DNA of 64,000 nucleotides from Nostoc sp. UCD121 (GCF_014222285.1 NZ_JACKZS010000004.1:35033-99032); one strand, 5' to 3'. Counted from the stretch's first letter, positions 35,354 through 45,551 are shown. Notes: generated from the letters alone by a model not told the origin. Program-made: numbers and translations.

Positions 35354-36073
35354 TCACTTTGGTGGTTGAGAATTTGGCGTTGGACAAGTTTTATTAGCAA
35401 AATCACACTGATAAATATACGGTTCTTGCCAACTTAAGGGAATTTCTAATAAATCTCGCGTTCCTGTCATACCTTGTCCAATAAATAGCAACAAAGCAAT
35501 GCAGTTTAAAATCGTATGAACGATCCGCCAGCGATTGGATTTATCTTGATAAATATCTTGAACAATAGCTAACGAAAAAATCATTAGCAGTGCTGCGGTA
35601 ATACCAATATAATAATGTGACCAATACCACTCATTGGTACGGCGAAATACTCCATCTTGACAGCCTAGGATGACTAAACCTGCACCAGTTAAAGTAGCAA
35701 AAGCTGCCCGCCACACTCTCTGCTTTGCCCGATAAAGAAATACTAAAGAGGCGGTAGTAGCAGCTAATATTAATAGGATAAAAACAACTTGAAAAGGTGT
35801 TTTATTCCATAATTGATTTTTAATAGTATTTTTGCCAATAGGGTAGCTTAATCCAATTAAAGTTAATCCGACAACTGCACTTGTTAGTCGTTCTCCTAAC
35901 TGCTTATGCTCTACACCCACCACTGGGGGAATTTTGCTCTTACTTCCGTTTAAAATTTGCAATCTGCGTTGGCGTGTTTGCCAAGCAAAATTAACCACTG
36001 TCCCGATTAGTGGAAACACGAATATGATTGCGATCGCTGGATGTAAAAGACCAAGAAAATCTGCTATTCCCAT
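35354..36073 (-). CDS. Multi-span membrane protein, probably DUF4079 family
   Basis: A 239-residue integral membrane protein with about six or seven hydrophobic helices. These include FLGLLHPAIAIIFVFPLIGT, VFILLILAATTASLVFLY, IGITAALLMIFSLAIV and ILNCIALLLFIGQGM. The His in GLLHPA, the His in WSHYYIG and the late His in VHTILN within helices recall haem-ligating cytochrome b561-like folds. I believe it is the cyanobacterial DUF4079 group, whose function is unknown. The C-terminus carries two Cys (YQCDFANKTCPTP) likely outside the membrane. Confidence 0.65.
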   Translation of the reverse strand: MGIADFLGLLHPAIAIIFVFPLIGTVVNFAWQTRQRRLQILNGSKSKIPPVVGVEHKQLGERLTSAVVGLTLIGLSYPIGKNTIKNQLWNKTPFQVVFILLILAATTASLVFLYRAKQRVWRAAFATLTGAGLVILGCQDGVFRRTNEWYWSHYYIGITAALLMIFSLAIVQDIYQDKSNRWRIVHTILNCIALLLFIGQGMTGTRDLLEIPLSWQEPYIYQCDFANKTCPTPNSQPPK

Positions 36074-36280
36074 ACAACACCTTTAAATTAATCATTAAAT
36101 TAATCTCAAATGACAATTTAAAGCATCGTAGTACTACTTAAATTAATTTTAGATAAGAATCTGTTGAATATTTATTTTTGTTATTTTTAGCTAATTTTAA
36201 GCAAGTAAAAATGTTAATCCCTTTTGAACAATACAGCATTTTCTGCTGCTATGAGGTAAAGATACTTGGGATGCTATTAG

Positions 36281-36395
36281 TAGTCTGTCAAGCTAGTAAT
36301 GAAAAGTTTGTAGTAAGCACTTTAGTGCTTAGAAAATAAGGACTGAAGTCCTTACTACGAATTTTCTTACCCATCAATTTAAACTTGACAGACTA
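36281..36395. mobile_element. MITE-like palindromic element
   Basis: TAGTCTGTCAAG (36281-36292) and CTTGACAGACTA (36384-36395) are perfect 12-bp terminal inverted repeats. Inside, GTAGTAAG and CTTACTAC form another pair enclosing two small palindromes (AGCACTTTAGTGCT and AGGACTGAAGTCCT). There is no coding capacity. It lies in a 420-base gap that is otherwise featureless and AT-rich. Confidence 0.7.
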
Positions 36396-36494
36396 TTAAC
36401 ACAGATAAACAATAATTCGATCAATGAGTGTACCTCATAACTTCGGGAAGTGCTGTAATTATCTAAAAACTAAACTTGTCTTATAACCTTATAG

Positions 36495-38162
36495 TCAACG
36501 ATTGGATAATTTCGTCTTGCGGAGAATATCACGTTGGCGTACACTGCGAGGTTTAGCTAATTTCCAAACCGAATAATAATTGTCACTATAAACAATGTCT
36601 GTTTTTAAATTATATTTTTTTTCTATCGTTTCGCGCCAAGTGTCTGAAGGATTGAATAAAAAAACATTAGCAAACCTATCAGGAATTTTAGGAATTTTTT
36701 GATTTTGAACCAACAGAAATTGTACCTTTGGCTCCAAAAGATAGCTCAGAGAAAAAACATTTCCATAATTATTACCCAAAGCATCACTAATCAAAAGTGG
36801 GCGAGTGGTCAGATTGATAATTTGGGCAACTTGAGGATTGCCATAGCTTATACCCTTATTCCACCAAGTTTCTGCTTGAAAATTAACCTTACAAGAAATT
36901 AAACCACAAATAATTACCAATCCGACGATCGCATACCAAATATTCTGGCGTGACACGCTCTCATTATATATTTTTGTATTTAGTAAGTAAGCAACAGCTA
37001 CTTGAATCCCTAAATAAGATGGTATGAAATATGGTTCAGATGATTGTATACCCTCAACCATCAAATCTGGCAGTATTGGGACGACAATTAATATTATGAT
37101 AAACAACCAAACTTTATAGTTAGTTGTTTGGCAAAGGAAATAAATTGAATATCCTATAAACATGAAAAAAGTTAATGTAATTAAATAGTAAAATTGATTA
37201 TCTGAACTCAGGTCTATATCAAAAAATATTCGGCTTAATTGCATCAACAAAAATTTCAATTTAGGCATCAAAGAGGACTGTGGTGTTGCCTTATCTGCTG
37301 AAATCAAAAATTGGAAAAAATCACCTATCACAACCACGAGCCAAGGCATGAAGGCTAAAAAACCTATCAATGATGCTATAAGATAAGTTCTGACAGTTGA
37401 AGAGAACTGGAATCTGGCAGTAATAATAACATAAATTCCGTGAGCAACTGCGACAAATGCACTCCAAAGAAATGTATAAAGACTGATTGCCAAAGTTACT
37501 GCATAAATACTCCAGATAGTAAATATTTCTGGCTGCTGTCGTTGTTTTGCTAGCTCATCTCGATCTTGTGATTCCAGGCGCATTGCTCGCAGCAAAGAAG
37601 CGCTAGATAGTAATATGGTGACTAACCAGAGAATATATTCTTGTGCTTCTTGGGCGTATACTAGTTGAATTGGAGAAATTGCCATAAGTGCGATGGCTAC
37701 GCCCGCCGCAGGCATCGCTACACCAGGAACTGATAGCGGCACATTAAATAATTCTCGACATAGCCAATAAACACCAGGGAAAACCAGCAAACTGATCAAA
37801 GCAGATAAACTTCTGATCGCCGTCACCGAATTACCAAAAACTTCCAACCACAATCTGGCTATTATGTAATAAAGCGGTGGATGCAAAGAATCTTCTTTAG
37901 CCAAAGTCATTATTGTGTCATTTAAGCTTTTTTGATTTACCCCTTGAAACTGAGCAAAACTTTCTTTGCCGATGACACTACCATTAAACAGTTTGTTTTG
38001 TGCTTCAGTTCTTGTATAACCAGAAATTCGCAATGAGGTATAGATTTCATCATGGGAGTAAACCTTGGTATCAAGGTTAAAAAAGCGAAACAATACACCC
38101 ATTGTCAATAAGAAAATAATTAAAAATCGCAACCAACTCGGAGCAATTTTGAGGTGGCGCAT
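36495..38162 (-). CDS. GT39-like (ArnT/PMT-type) membrane glycosyltransferase
   Basis: A 555-residue integral membrane protein. The first periplasmic loop carries the acidic motif in YSHDEIYTSLR (family DE motif). LHPPLYYIIARLWLEVFGNS follows, then about ten hydrophobic helices and a soluble C-terminal part. These are hallmarks of GT-C enzymes that use polyprenyl-phosphate sugars to modify lipids, proteins or polysaccharides. The ATG giving MRHLKIA is preferred to a TTG five codons upstream. Codon use is AT-rich. It may belong functionally with the nearby glycan genes but is a separate transcript. Confidence 0.8.
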   Translation of the reverse strand: MRHLKIAPSWLRFLIIFLLTMGVLFRFFNLDTKVYSHDEIYTSLRISGYTRTEAQNKLFNGSVIGKESFAQFQGVNQKSLNDTIMTLAKEDSLHPPLYYIIARLWLEVFGNSVTAIRSLSALISLLVFPGVYWLCRELFNVPLSVPGVAMPAAGVAIALMAISPIQLVYAQEAQEYILWLVTILLSSASLLRAMRLESQDRDELAKQRQQPEIFTIWSIYAVTLAISLYTFLWSAFVAVAHGIYVIITARFQFSSTVRTYLIASLIGFLAFMPWLVVVIGDFFQFLISADKATPQSSLMPKLKFLLMQLSRIFFDIDLSSDNQFYYLITLTFFMFIGYSIYFLCQTTNYKVWLFIIILIVVPILPDLMVEGIQSSEPYFIPSYLGIQVAVAYLLNTKIYNESVSRQNIWYAIVGLVIICGLISCKVNFQAETWWNKGISYGNPQVAQIINLTTRPLLISDALGNNYGNVFSLSYLLEPKVQFLLVQNQKIPKIPDRFANVFLFNPSDTWRETIEKKYNLKTDIVYSDNYYSVWKLAKPRSVRQRDILRKTKLSNR

Positions 38163-38322
38163 AAGTAGTTTTCCCAATATTTTGTCTAAAATAATTCAGT
38201 CAGGCGCACTTGATGAAGTGTCGCAGCTACGCCCATCATGATAATCCGTAATTCGTAATTACGAGTTATATCTAAGTCTGTTCATTACACATCCCAAGGT
38301 AGGTTAGGACTAAAGATAATTT

Positions 38323-39117
38323 TTACAATATTTGATAATGCCATCTAGCAAAATCTTTGGTATTAGATATGGTTAAAAAATCAATAGTTTTAAAGTGCCG
38401 ATCGATAGCGGGAATACTGCATATTTTAGCTCCAATATTCAAGTATGCCTGCAAAATTTTAGGAATTTCCACATTATACGAGTCTGGACAATTTTGAGGT
38501 AGTTCTAGACAGGATTGTGAATTTGGATAAACCAAAATACTTGGATGCATCAAGCCATTATTCTGAAAATAATTATAAGTGCAAATAGCTTGCGAAGGAG
38601 ATTGCGTTAGTAATGACGCACAGCCAAAGAAGTATTGATTTTTACTCCAGACAAGATAGTTTGCTAGCCCTTTCCATAATAGTAAAAGTGCCTGACTGTT
38701 ACGGTATTCTTTAGCTATACATGCACGGCCAACTTCAACTGATGCCTGAAGTACAGAATTAGGAATTGCATTAAGATTAAATATATCGGCAGCATCAAAG
38801 CCTAGTCTTTGAGAAGCCATTGTATAGGTTTGCATCCGATAAGTTCCAATGGTTTTACCCGTTTGTTTGGAAATCATGATTAAATGATGGCAAACTGCAT
38901 CAAACTTATCTATATCCATCTGAGTAAAGTTAGAAGCAGAAAATCCCAAGCCTAGTTCTAGATTAAAAACTTCAAATCGTAACCGAAATATTGATTCTAA
39001 TTCTTCTTCGGTTGAAGCCAGTCGTAGGGTATATTTTTCAGTTTGAAGTATGGGGAAATCTTCAAAAGAGGGAGGAGGATTCAGTGAGTAATTGATGTTG
39101 CATCCAGAAACTTCCAT
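38323..39117 (-). CDS. GNAT-type N-acyltransferase (OlsB/PEP-CTERM-associated-like)
   Basis: A 264-residue protein with the Acetyltransf_5-type core. YTLRLASTEEELESIFRLRF, the acidic patch FTQMDIDKFDAVCHHLIM, GKTIGTYRMQTYTMA and the ASVEVGRACIAKEYRNS acyl-CoA/ACP segment are visible. The same core occurs in ornithine N-acyltransferases (OlsB), autoinducer-synthase-like enzymes and acyltransferases linked to exosortase systems. It probably makes an acylated amino acid or similar lipid. The product is not decided. It stands alone, with a 400-base gap upstream. Confidence 0.72.
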   Translation of the reverse strand: MEVSGCNINYSLNPPPSFEDFPILQTEKYTLRLASTEEELESIFRLRFEVFNLELGLGFSASNFTQMDIDKFDAVCHHLIMISKQTGKTIGTYRMQTYTMASQRLGFDAADIFNLNAIPNSVLQASVEVGRACIAKEYRNSQALLLLWKGLANYLVWSKNQYFFGCASLLTQSPSQAICTYNYFQNNGLMHPSILVYPNSQSCLELPQNCPDSYNVEIPKILQAYLNIGAKICSIPAIDRHFKTIDFLTISNTKDFARWHYQIL

Positions 39118-39534
39118 CTATCTTCCTACCTAGATTTGCGAAAATATCCTACTATGATTTAGGCACTATACAAATAGTTCACATTATGCGTTAATGTGTC
39201 GAAGCGTGATTGAGACAGTTTTCGATAAAATAACCTCTAGAGAGCTTTCTTGCTCTTTTGGATTAGAGGTATAGTGCTTTTATTATGGACATTAATTCCT
39301 AAAAAATCTGGCAATAAGATACAAAATTTTCCTTTGATATAGGTTATAAATACAAGTCAAATAAAAGGACAAAGAGATAGGCTTTTACCATAAGTCTCAG
39401 CAGAATTGGGAAAGCCCCTAGATGAATCTAGGGGCTTGGATGGTTTTGATTGCGTAGGCGTAGCCCGTCGTAGACATCGCCTACAGCCGACAGAGCGATC
39501 GCAATCTGCGGTAGATGCACTCTAAAATACTTAA
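39118..39534. other. Gene-free stretch with hairpins between the acyltransferase and nadK
   Basis: No coding frame is supported. An imperfect hairpin with arms ACCTCTA (39233-39239) and TAGAGGT (39264-39270), enclosing AGAGC/GCTCT, lies in the upstream half. The nadK-side half has a strong terminator-like stem and a short GCGTAGGCGTAGCCC dispersed repeat. Confidence 0.5.
39412..39437 (-). terminator. Terminator-like stem downstream of nadK
   Basis: AAGCCCCTAGAT and ATCTAGGGGCTT form a perfect 12-bp stem with centre GA. On the minus strand TTTCCC follows. It lies about 100 bases after the end of nadK, the last gene of the leftward ndh operon. Confidence 0.7.
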
Positions 39535-40455
39535 TTAATTACGGTGATTATTGTTGTAGTGAACTCTTGTACCAGCCCAAAGCAACTTCTCCCGTAGCGT
39601 CTGATAGTAGGAATTGTTCTCGCGCAAAATAATAAATTTAGCCCGACACTCTGCCATCCGCACATCAACGCGGTGTCCAGGCCAAATAGAAGTCCCTAAC
39701 ACTCCATCTGTCCACAGTTTGGTACTCAAATCGTAATCCCCCAAAGGCCAAATACTCACCACAGAACCAGGGGGTAAAACGAGGGGGCGACTAGAAAGGC
39801 TCATTGCACAAATGGGAGTGATGGTAAGCGCCTCCATCCCATCGTGCATAATCGGCCCATTAGCAGAAACGGTGTAACCAGTAGAACCTGTGGGAGTCGA
39901 AATAATCAACCCATCCCCAACGTACTGATCGACTACCTCACCATCGATTTCCATTTCTAGAATTGAGGTTATCATTCGGTCAGCAGAGGCGGGTTTGACA
40001 CAAAATTCATTCAAAGCCAGGTAACGCTCACTGACTGGTTCTAAATTAGAGCCGTGACCCTCATACACCGCAGCTTGTAACATCATCCGTCGTTGGATAG
40101 CATAGCGATCCTCAAACAGCCGATCCCAAACTTTCTCTGTATCCTGAAATTCTTCCACCGACTCAGTTAAAAACCCCAGATGACCTCCCACATTCACTCC
40201 CAGAATAGGGATACCAGCTGGGGCTAGATGTCTGGCACCAGTTAAAACAGTACCATCGCCACCGAGTACCAAGGCGAGATCGATTGGTTGAGCCGCCGAA
40301 GCCAAAAAGACTGGATAAGGGTTGTCTTTTGGCCCACTTGGCCCCATCAACACCTGGCACTCGCGGCTTTCTAGTTGTTTAGCACAGATTTCTGCCCATT
40401 GTTTACTCCGGGCATCCCGCGCTTTATAAGCAATGATTACCTGCTTGAGTTGCAC
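39535..40455 (-). CDS. nadK: NAD(+) kinase
   Basis: A 306-residue NAD kinase that makes NADP from NAD with ATP. The motifs LVLGGDGTVLTGARHLAP, VNVGGHLGFLTE, DGLIISTPTGSTGYTVSANG and SLSSRPLVLPPGS are all present. The gene starts right after the ndhE stop codon; I take the GTG giving VQLKQVII, although a TTG two codons earlier is possible. It ends the ndh operon, which fits the supply of NADP near genes for NDH-1. Cyanobacteria usually have two NAD kinases and this is one of them. Confidence 0.93.
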   Translation of the reverse strand: MQLKQVIIAYKARDARSKQWAEICAKQLESRECQVLMGPSGPKDNPYPVFLASAAQPIDLALVLGGDGTVLTGARHLAPAGIPILGVNVGGHLGFLTESVEEFQDTEKVWDRLFEDRYAIQRRMMLQAAVYEGHGSNLEPVSERYLALNEFCVKPASADRMITSILEMEIDGEVVDQYVGDGLIISTPTGSTGYTVSANGPIMHDGMEALTITPICAMSLSSRPLVLPPGSVVSIWPLGDYDLSTKLWTDGVLGTSIWPGHRVDVRMAECRAKFIILRENNSYYQTLREKLLWAGTRVHYNNNHRN

Positions 40456-40461
40456 GCACAA

Positions 40462-40767
40462 TTACCACTTCAGGAGATTGAACTGCTCCATATCGACGGT
40501 ATCGCGGTTGCGATAAATGGCAAGCACGATCGCTAAACCCACCGCCGCCTCGGCCGCGGCCACGGTAATCACAAACACTGTGAAAACCTGACCCTTAATT
40601 AATGTTGAGTCGAGGAAGTTGGAAAATGCCATTAAATTCAGATTAACAGCATTGAGCAGTAATTCAATTGACATCAGCACCCGCACAGCATTGCGGCTAG
40701 TAATTAAACCGTAGATGCCGATGCAGAATAAAGCTGCTGCTAGTAATAAAAAGTACTGGAGTTGCAT
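40462..40767 (-). CDS. ndhE: NDH-1 subunit 4L (NuoK-like)
   Basis: A 101-residue membrane subunit with three helices, including [37 protein letters not shown] with the conserved proton-path Glu, and [20 protein letters not shown]. It is part of the proton-pumping arm of the cyanobacterial NDH-1 complex in the thylakoid membrane, used for respiration, cyclic electron flow and CO2 uptake. It sits in the standard order after ndhG; the 59-base gap has no terminator. Confidence 0.97.
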   Translation of the reverse strand: MQLQYFLLLAAALFCIGIYGLITSRNAVRVLMSIELLLNAVNLNLMAFSNFLDSTLIKGQVFTVFVITVAAAEAAVGLAIVLAIYRNRDTVDMEQFNLLKW

Positions 40768-40826
40768 GAATTTGGGTATCCCTCCTGAAAAAACTGGCTG
40801 TTTATCTGCGAATGAAGTCGCAAATA

Positions 40827-41441
40827 TTATTCTTTTGTCTCGCTGGTTGTTGATACTAGTTCTCTGGGGCGTTCTTGTAAAGTCAAAACAGTTTGCCCCA
40901 CATTGGATCGTGTCAATTGGTCTGGCAAATACTCACGACGTGCCAAAATAATTGCTCCTACCATCGCTATCAGCAGCAAAATGGAAGCCAGTTCAAAAGG
41001 TAGTAAAAAGTCAGTGAAAAAATGCTCTCCAATTACAACTATTGAGCTTTCACCACCCACTACAGGAGTAGTTGAGTAAGCCCAAGGAGTAGCCAGCACC
41101 ATTGTACTTAAAAGACCAAACAATCCTACGCTGACTAGACCAGTAAGTAATTTACGCACCCAAGAGTTGGGAAATGCGACAAAATCTTGACGCTTGTTCA
41201 CCAACATGATGGCAAACAAAATCAGCACGTTAACCGCCCCAACATAAATTAGTATTTGTGCCGATGCAACAAAATCACCATTTAGTAAGAGGTAGATTCC
41301 CGCCATACTGATGAACACACCCCCCAGCATAAAGGCAGAATAGACAATGCTAGAGAACAGCACCACACCAATGGCTGCCCCAATCATCATCACGCCCAGT
41401 ATGCCAAGTGATACTAACTGTACTCCTTCTGCTAGATTCAC
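40827..41441 (-). CDS. ndhG: NDH-1 subunit 6 (NuoJ-like)
   Basis: A 204-residue membrane subunit with five hydrophobic helices, including [40 protein letters not shown], and [20 protein letters not shown], the conserved proton-channel helix. The C-terminal tail is soluble and variable. It joins NdhA, NdhE and others in the membrane arm. It is separated from ndhI by a 131-base gap filled with TCATTGG tandem repeats. Confidence 0.96.
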   Translation of the reverse strand: MNLAEGVQLVSLGILGVMMIGAAIGVVLFSSIVYSAFMLGGVFISMAGIYLLLNGDFVASAQILIYVGAVNVLILFAIMLVNKRQDFVAFPNSWVRKLLTGLVSVGLFGLLSTMVLATPWAYSTTPVVGGESSIVVIGEHFFTDFLLPFELASILLLIAMVGAIILARREYLPDQLTRSNVGQTVLTLQERPRELVSTTSETKE

Positions 41442-41454
41442 TGTTTTTTGTCCT

Positions 41455-41530
41455 TAGTCATTAGTCATTGGTCATTAGTCATTGGTAATTAGTCATTGGT
41501 CATTGGTCATTGGTCATTAGTCATTGGTTA
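41455..41530. repeat. Heptamer tandem repeat inside the ndh operon
   Basis: About ten units of TCATTGG/TCATTAG/TAATTAG lie between ndhI and ndhG. Their position inside an operon means they are transcribed. Confidence 0.9.
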
Positions 41531-41572
41531 AATAACAAAGGACGATAGACATAATGACAATGCAAATGACAT

Positions 41573-42157
41573 TTATTTTTCTGTTTGTTCTACCAGGTCT
41601 TCTGGACGCGCACCTGCACGTGGTGCATCTGCGGGCAGCCCGTGGGGTTCGAGGACACCCTTGGGTAGGTAAACTAGTTCGCGCAGTGGTGTAACCATTG
41701 GATCATCTGTTACCTTATAGGGCAGACGACCTAGGGCTACGTTGTCATAATTCAATTCATGGCGATCGTAGGTGGAAAGCTCATACTCTTCTGTCATCGA
41801 TAGACAGTTAGTTGGGCAAAATTCCACACAGTTACCGCAAAAGATACAAACTCCAAAGTCAATGCTGTAGTGGTTGAGTTTTTTCTTTTTGCTGGCTTTG
41901 TCGTATTCCCAATCGACTACAGGTAGGTTAATTGGACAAACGCGAACGCAAACTTCGCAGGCGATGCACTTGTCAAATTCAAAGTGAATCCTACCGCGAA
42001 ACCGTTCGCCAGGAATCAATTTCTCGTAAGGATACTGTACGGTAATCGGTCGCCGTCGCATGTGGTCGAATGTGACAGAAAGCCCCTGACCAATGTAACG
42101 TGCAGCTTGTACCGTTTCTTTGGCGTAATCACCAACTTGTTTCAGGAACTTGAGCAT
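41573..42157 (-). CDS. ndhI: NDH-1 iron-sulfur subunit I
   Basis: A 194-residue peripheral subunit with two 4Fe-4S ferredoxin motifs: [16 protein letters not shown] and [17 protein letters not shown]. It relays electrons towards the plastoquinone site at the NdhA interface. The frame is open for 22 further codons upstream, but these come from a tandem-repeat-like region, so I use the internal ATG giving [10 protein letters not shown], which matches family proteins. The C-terminus ([18 protein letters not shown]) is the usual cyanobacterial extension. Confidence 0.95.
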   Translation of the reverse strand: MLKFLKQVGDYAKETVQAARYIGQGLSVTFDHMRRRPITVQYPYEKLIPGERFRGRIHFEFDKCIACEVCVRVCPINLPVVDWEYDKASKKKKLNHYSIDFGVCIFCGNCVEFCPTNCLSMTEEYELSTYDRHELNYDNVALGRLPYKVTDDPMVTPLRELVYLPKGVLEPHGLPADAPRAGARPEDLVEQTEK

Positions 42158-42223
42158 TTTTAGTTCACTCTCTCTTTTTAAGCTATCAGCGTTATTTATC
42201 CCTTGTCTTTTGTCATTGGTCAT

Positions 42224-42375
42224 TAGTCATTTGTAGAAATGACCCTTATGGGTGACGCTCCTACGTCGCTACCGCTTCGCTAACGCCAGTCACTCATGGG
42301 GGAAATCCCCTTGGCGCTAGCCTCTCCCTTTGGGAGAAGACCGCGCTGGCTCACTAATAACTAATGACTAAATGA
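42224..42375. repeat. Dispersed repeats between ndhA and ndhI
   Basis: The spacer holds palindromic GCGTCACC/GCTAGCC-rich repeats (about 42240-42350) flanked by TAATGAC/TCATTAG heptamers on both sides. No gene is present. Confidence 0.6.
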
Positions 42376-43494
42376 CTAACCACCAAAAGCGAAGGGAAAG
42401 GCTAGTTTCAGAGCGGCGGTTAATAGAAGATTAACCAAACCAACTGGCAACAAAAACTTCCATCCTAAATCTAACAGTTGGTCAATCCGTACCCGTGGCA
42501 CTGTCCAGCGCAACAGGATGGCGACAAACACTAGTAAATAGGCTTTGAAGACGGTCATCGTGATTCCCAAAGAAGCAGTTACTATTTGGAACACGGGATT
42601 TAATTCACTGACTCCCAGCCAACCAGCGATGAGGTTGAGGGGAATAGGAAAGTCCCAACCGCCCAGGTAGAGAATTGCTACTAGTAAGGATGAGAGGATC
42701 AAGTTAACGTAGGAACCCAGGTAGAAAAGACCGAATTTCATGCCTGAGTATTCAGTCTGATAACCTGCGACGATTTCTTCTTCCGCTTCAGGTAAGTCAA
42801 AGGGTAATCGTTCGCATTCAGCTAGAGCGGCTATCCAAAAGATCAGAAAACCGATTGGTTGTCGCCAAATGTTCCAGCCCAGAATGCCGTAGCCAGATTG
42901 TTGATTGACAATATCAACAGTGCTGAGGCTGTTAGACATCATAGCGATCGCTAACACCGCCAGCGCCAAAGGAATTTCATAGCTAATAGATTGCGCTGCT
43001 GCCCGTAAGCCCCCTAAGAGGGAGTATTTGTTATTAGATGCGTAGCCAGCCATTAGCAAGCCAATGGGTTGAATGCTTGACAAGGCAATCCACAAGAATA
43101 CGCCCATGCCCACATTGCTAATAACGATATTCTGCCCAAAGGGAACGATCAAGAACGACAGAAACACCGGAATTACAACAATAATTGGGCCCAGGGTAAA
43201 CAGCCAGGGGTCAGACTTGGCTGGTACTATATCTTCTTTAAATACCAGCTTCAAACCATCAGCTACAGGTACAAGCAAACCAAAAGGCCCCTGGTATTCT
43301 GGCCCAATTCGCTGCTGTGCGGAAGCGGAAATTTTCCGTTCTAGCCAAGTAGCAACTAATACCCCCACTGTTGCCCCAATCAGCATCAGTATCATTGGCA
43401 GAGGCATCCAAATCGCTTTGGCTGTTCCTGCTGGTATACCTAAATCCCGGAGGGATTCAATAAAAGTTCCTTGGAGGTCTATTCCTGAGTTCAT
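42376..43494 (-). CDS. ndhA: NDH-1 subunit 1 (NuoH-like)
   Basis: A 372-residue membrane subunit with eight helices. It has the quinone-site loop [20 protein letters not shown], the conserved [20 protein letters not shown] loop, and [20 protein letters not shown]. It anchors the hydrophilic arm to the membrane arm. It heads the ndhA-I-G-E block, downstream of gltA on the same strand. Confidence 0.97.
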   Translation of the reverse strand: MNSGIDLQGTFIESLRDLGIPAGTAKAIWMPLPMILMLIGATVGVLVATWLERKISASAQQRIGPEYQGPFGLLVPVADGLKLVFKEDIVPAKSDPWLFTLGPIIVVIPVFLSFLIVPFGQNIVISNVGMGVFLWIALSSIQPIGLLMAGYASNNKYSLLGGLRAAAQSISYEIPLALAVLAIAMMSNSLSTVDIVNQQSGYGILGWNIWRQPIGFLIFWIAALAECERLPFDLPEAEEEIVAGYQTEYSGMKFGLFYLGSYVNLILSSLLVAILYLGGWDFPIPLNLIAGWLGVSELNPVFQIVTASLGITMTVFKAYLLVFVAILLRWTVPRVRIDQLLDLGWKFLLPVGLVNLLLTAALKLAFPFAFGG

Positions 43495-43811
43495 GTTTCC
43501 GCTCTTTAAGACATCGAGTCATAGTGAATTACAACTATTAGTTAAATTAATACCTGTAAATTCACCCATTTTTAATTTTTGCCCAGATGATGCTTGATAG
43601 AAGATTTGTCGCTAATTCCCATGCCTAGTATATCCTTGGATGGTTTTAGCCCTCTGAAGCGATATGAGAACTTCTACTTATGATTGGCATTGGGATTGGC
43701 TATTCAAGGAGCAAGTGAGACGAAGGGACAAGGGGACAAGGGGACAAGGGGACAAGGGGACAAGGGGACAAGGAGAATAACTATGCCCCATGCCCAATCC
43801 CCAATCCCTAA
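43495..43811. repeat. gltA-ndhA spacer with 8-bp tandem repeat
   Basis: This 317-base gap contains about six tandem copies of AGGGGACA at 43724-43774 and short CCCAATCC units near 43792-43808. The remaining AT-rich part next to ndhA should hold its promoter. No coding frame is supported. Confidence 0.75.
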
Positions 43812-44948
43812 TTACCGTTGGTCAATGGGAGTATAAGTAACTTCGTGCAGACCGTTGTAAACCTGGGTAGGACGGAAAATCCGGTTTTCTTCTAATTGTT
43901 CTTTCCAGTGGGCTAGCCAACCGGCAACCCGAGCGATCGCAAATATTGGTGTAAACAAGTCTGTAGGAATCCCCATCTTCCTATACACCAAACCTGAGTA
44001 AAAGTCAATATTGGGATAAATCCCTTTGCTACCGAGTTTTTCCTCTACCACTCGTTCCATTTCTTGAGCAATGTCATAGAATTTGTCATAGCCAAACTTC
44101 TCAAACAGTTGCTCTGCTAGACCTTGTAAAATTATGGCTCGTGGGTCTTTTACTTTATACACACGATGTCCAAAGCCCATAATCTTAGATTTAGTTTCTA
44201 GACAATGATCTATGTAAGGACGGACATTTTCTACAGAGCCAATTTTTTCCAACATCTGAATTACTTCTTCATTGGCTCCACCATGCAGGGGCCCACCTAA
44301 TGTTCCCACAGCACTAGCAACCACAGCGTAAGGATCAGTTAAGGTAGAAGCTGTCACCCTAGCACTGAAGGTAGAAGCATTCATTGTATGCTCGACTTGA
44401 AGTATCAAGCAGATATCAAAAATCCGCGCCATTAAAGGATCGGGTTCTTTCTCATCGAGCATGTATAGAAAGTTGGACGAATAGTCTAAGTCATCACGGG
44501 GACGTACCGGGTCATTGCCTTTTCGCATCAGTTGGAACGCCGCCACCATCGTCGGAATGGTTGCTATCAGGCGCACCACGGAATCTCGAATGTAGGCAGG
44601 ATTATGTAAATCCCGGAGTGAATAAAACAAACCTAAAGCAGCAGCAGAGGCTTGTAGGGCATCCATTGGGTGGCCGCTTTCTGGAAAGCATTTCATCATG
44701 TCCCGAATGCGGTATTTTATCCGCCGGTGGTAACGAACTTCATGCTCAAATCCTTCCAGTTCTTCCTTGCTTGGCAGTTCACCCCAGATTAAGAGATAAG
44801 CAGTTTCTAGGAATGTACTTTTTTCTGCTAGTTCCTCAATCCGGATGCCACGATATTCTAGTATTCCTTTTTGCCCATCAACATAGCTGATACTTGATTG
44901 AGCGGCGGGAATGCCTTCTAAACCAGGCTTGTATTCGCACACCATCAT
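43812..44948 (-). CDS. gltA: Citrate synthase
   Basis: A 378-residue type I citrate synthase that joins oxaloacetate and acetyl-CoA at the entry to the cyanobacterial tricarboxylic acid branch and 2-oxoglutarate supply. Landmarks are the N-terminal GLEGIPAAQSSISYVDGQKG, the substrate His in LGGPLHGGANEEV, GFGHRVYKVKDPRA with the second His, and the Asp in the later IDFYSGLVYRKMG. Two adjacent ATGs could start it. It lies upstream of the ndh operon and downstream of sixA on the same strand. Confidence 0.96.
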   Translation of the reverse strand: MMVCEYKPGLEGIPAAQSSISYVDGQKGILEYRGIRIEELAEKSTFLETAYLLIWGELPSKEELEGFEHEVRYHRRIKYRIRDMMKCFPESGHPMDALQASAAALGLFYSLRDLHNPAYIRDSVVRLIATIPTMVAAFQLMRKGNDPVRPRDDLDYSSNFLYMLDEKEPDPLMARIFDICLILQVEHTMNASTFSARVTASTLTDPYAVVASAVGTLGGPLHGGANEEVIQMLEKIGSVENVRPYIDHCLETKSKIMGFGHRVYKVKDPRAIILQGLAEQLFEKFGYDKFYDIAQEMERVVEEKLGSKGIYPNIDFYSGLVYRKMGIPTDLFTPIFAIARVAGWLAHWKEQLEENRIFRPTQVYNGLHEVTYTPIDQR

Positions 44949-45056
44949 GGCACCACCATTTGCTTTTTGAAATATCTGATCAAGCTAACTTACCAGAAAT
45001 TTATTGTCGCCATAACAGTATCCGTTCTAACAACAATCGAAAATGTTGGAAAACTG

Positions 45057-45551
45057 TTATAGCAGGTACTTGGGTGGTGTCAACCAAAACATCTGACTCC
45101 GACCCAGAGGAGAACCTGTTTCTGGTAGTTTTATCCCAATCATACCTGCTTTTTTCAAGACTAAGCTTTCTTTGACTTCTCCCCACAGGAGAATTTCTGC
45201 CCAATTGGTCAAATCAGGTTCGTGTCCAACCAGCGCCAGTTGGGTATTTTGGGAATAATTTCTCGGTTCTAACCAGTTTTTTAGCCAATTAGAAATTTGA
45301 CCATCGTGGGCGAGGTGGTTAGATTCCTCTAACTGAGAGCTTAGTTTTTCTGCTATCAGGATTTCAGCCGTTTGGCGGGCCCGCACTAATGGGCTGGTGA
45401 GAATCAAATCAAAGCTTAAACCCAATTTAACAAGTTTCTGGGCAACTTTCTCAGTTTTTTGCCTTCCTTCTTTGGTAAGGCTGCGTTCCTCATCCTTGAT
45501 GCCTAATCCCTTGTCTTCGGCGATGCCATGACGAATTAAGTATAGTTCCAT
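45057..45551 (-). CDS. sixA: Phosphohistidine phosphatase SixA
   Basis: A 164-residue histidine phosphatase. The catalytic LIRHGIAEDKG lies at the N-terminus, LILTSPLVRARQTAEIL follows, and the second His is in LVGHEPDLTNW. SixA removes phosphate from phosphohistidines of HPt domains and PTS proteins. Here its target may be a two-component phosphorelay, since cyanobacteria lack a complete sugar PTS. The product is at the usual length. It precedes gltA with a 108-base gap. Confidence 0.92.
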   Translation of the reverse strand: MELYLIRHGIAEDKGLGIKDEERSLTKEGRQKTEKVAQKLVKLGLSFDLILTSPLVRARQTAEILIAEKLSSQLEESNHLAHDGQISNWLKNWLEPRNYSQNTQLALVGHEPDLTNWAEILLWGEVKESLVLKKAGMIGIKLPETGSPLGRSQMFWLTPPKYLL

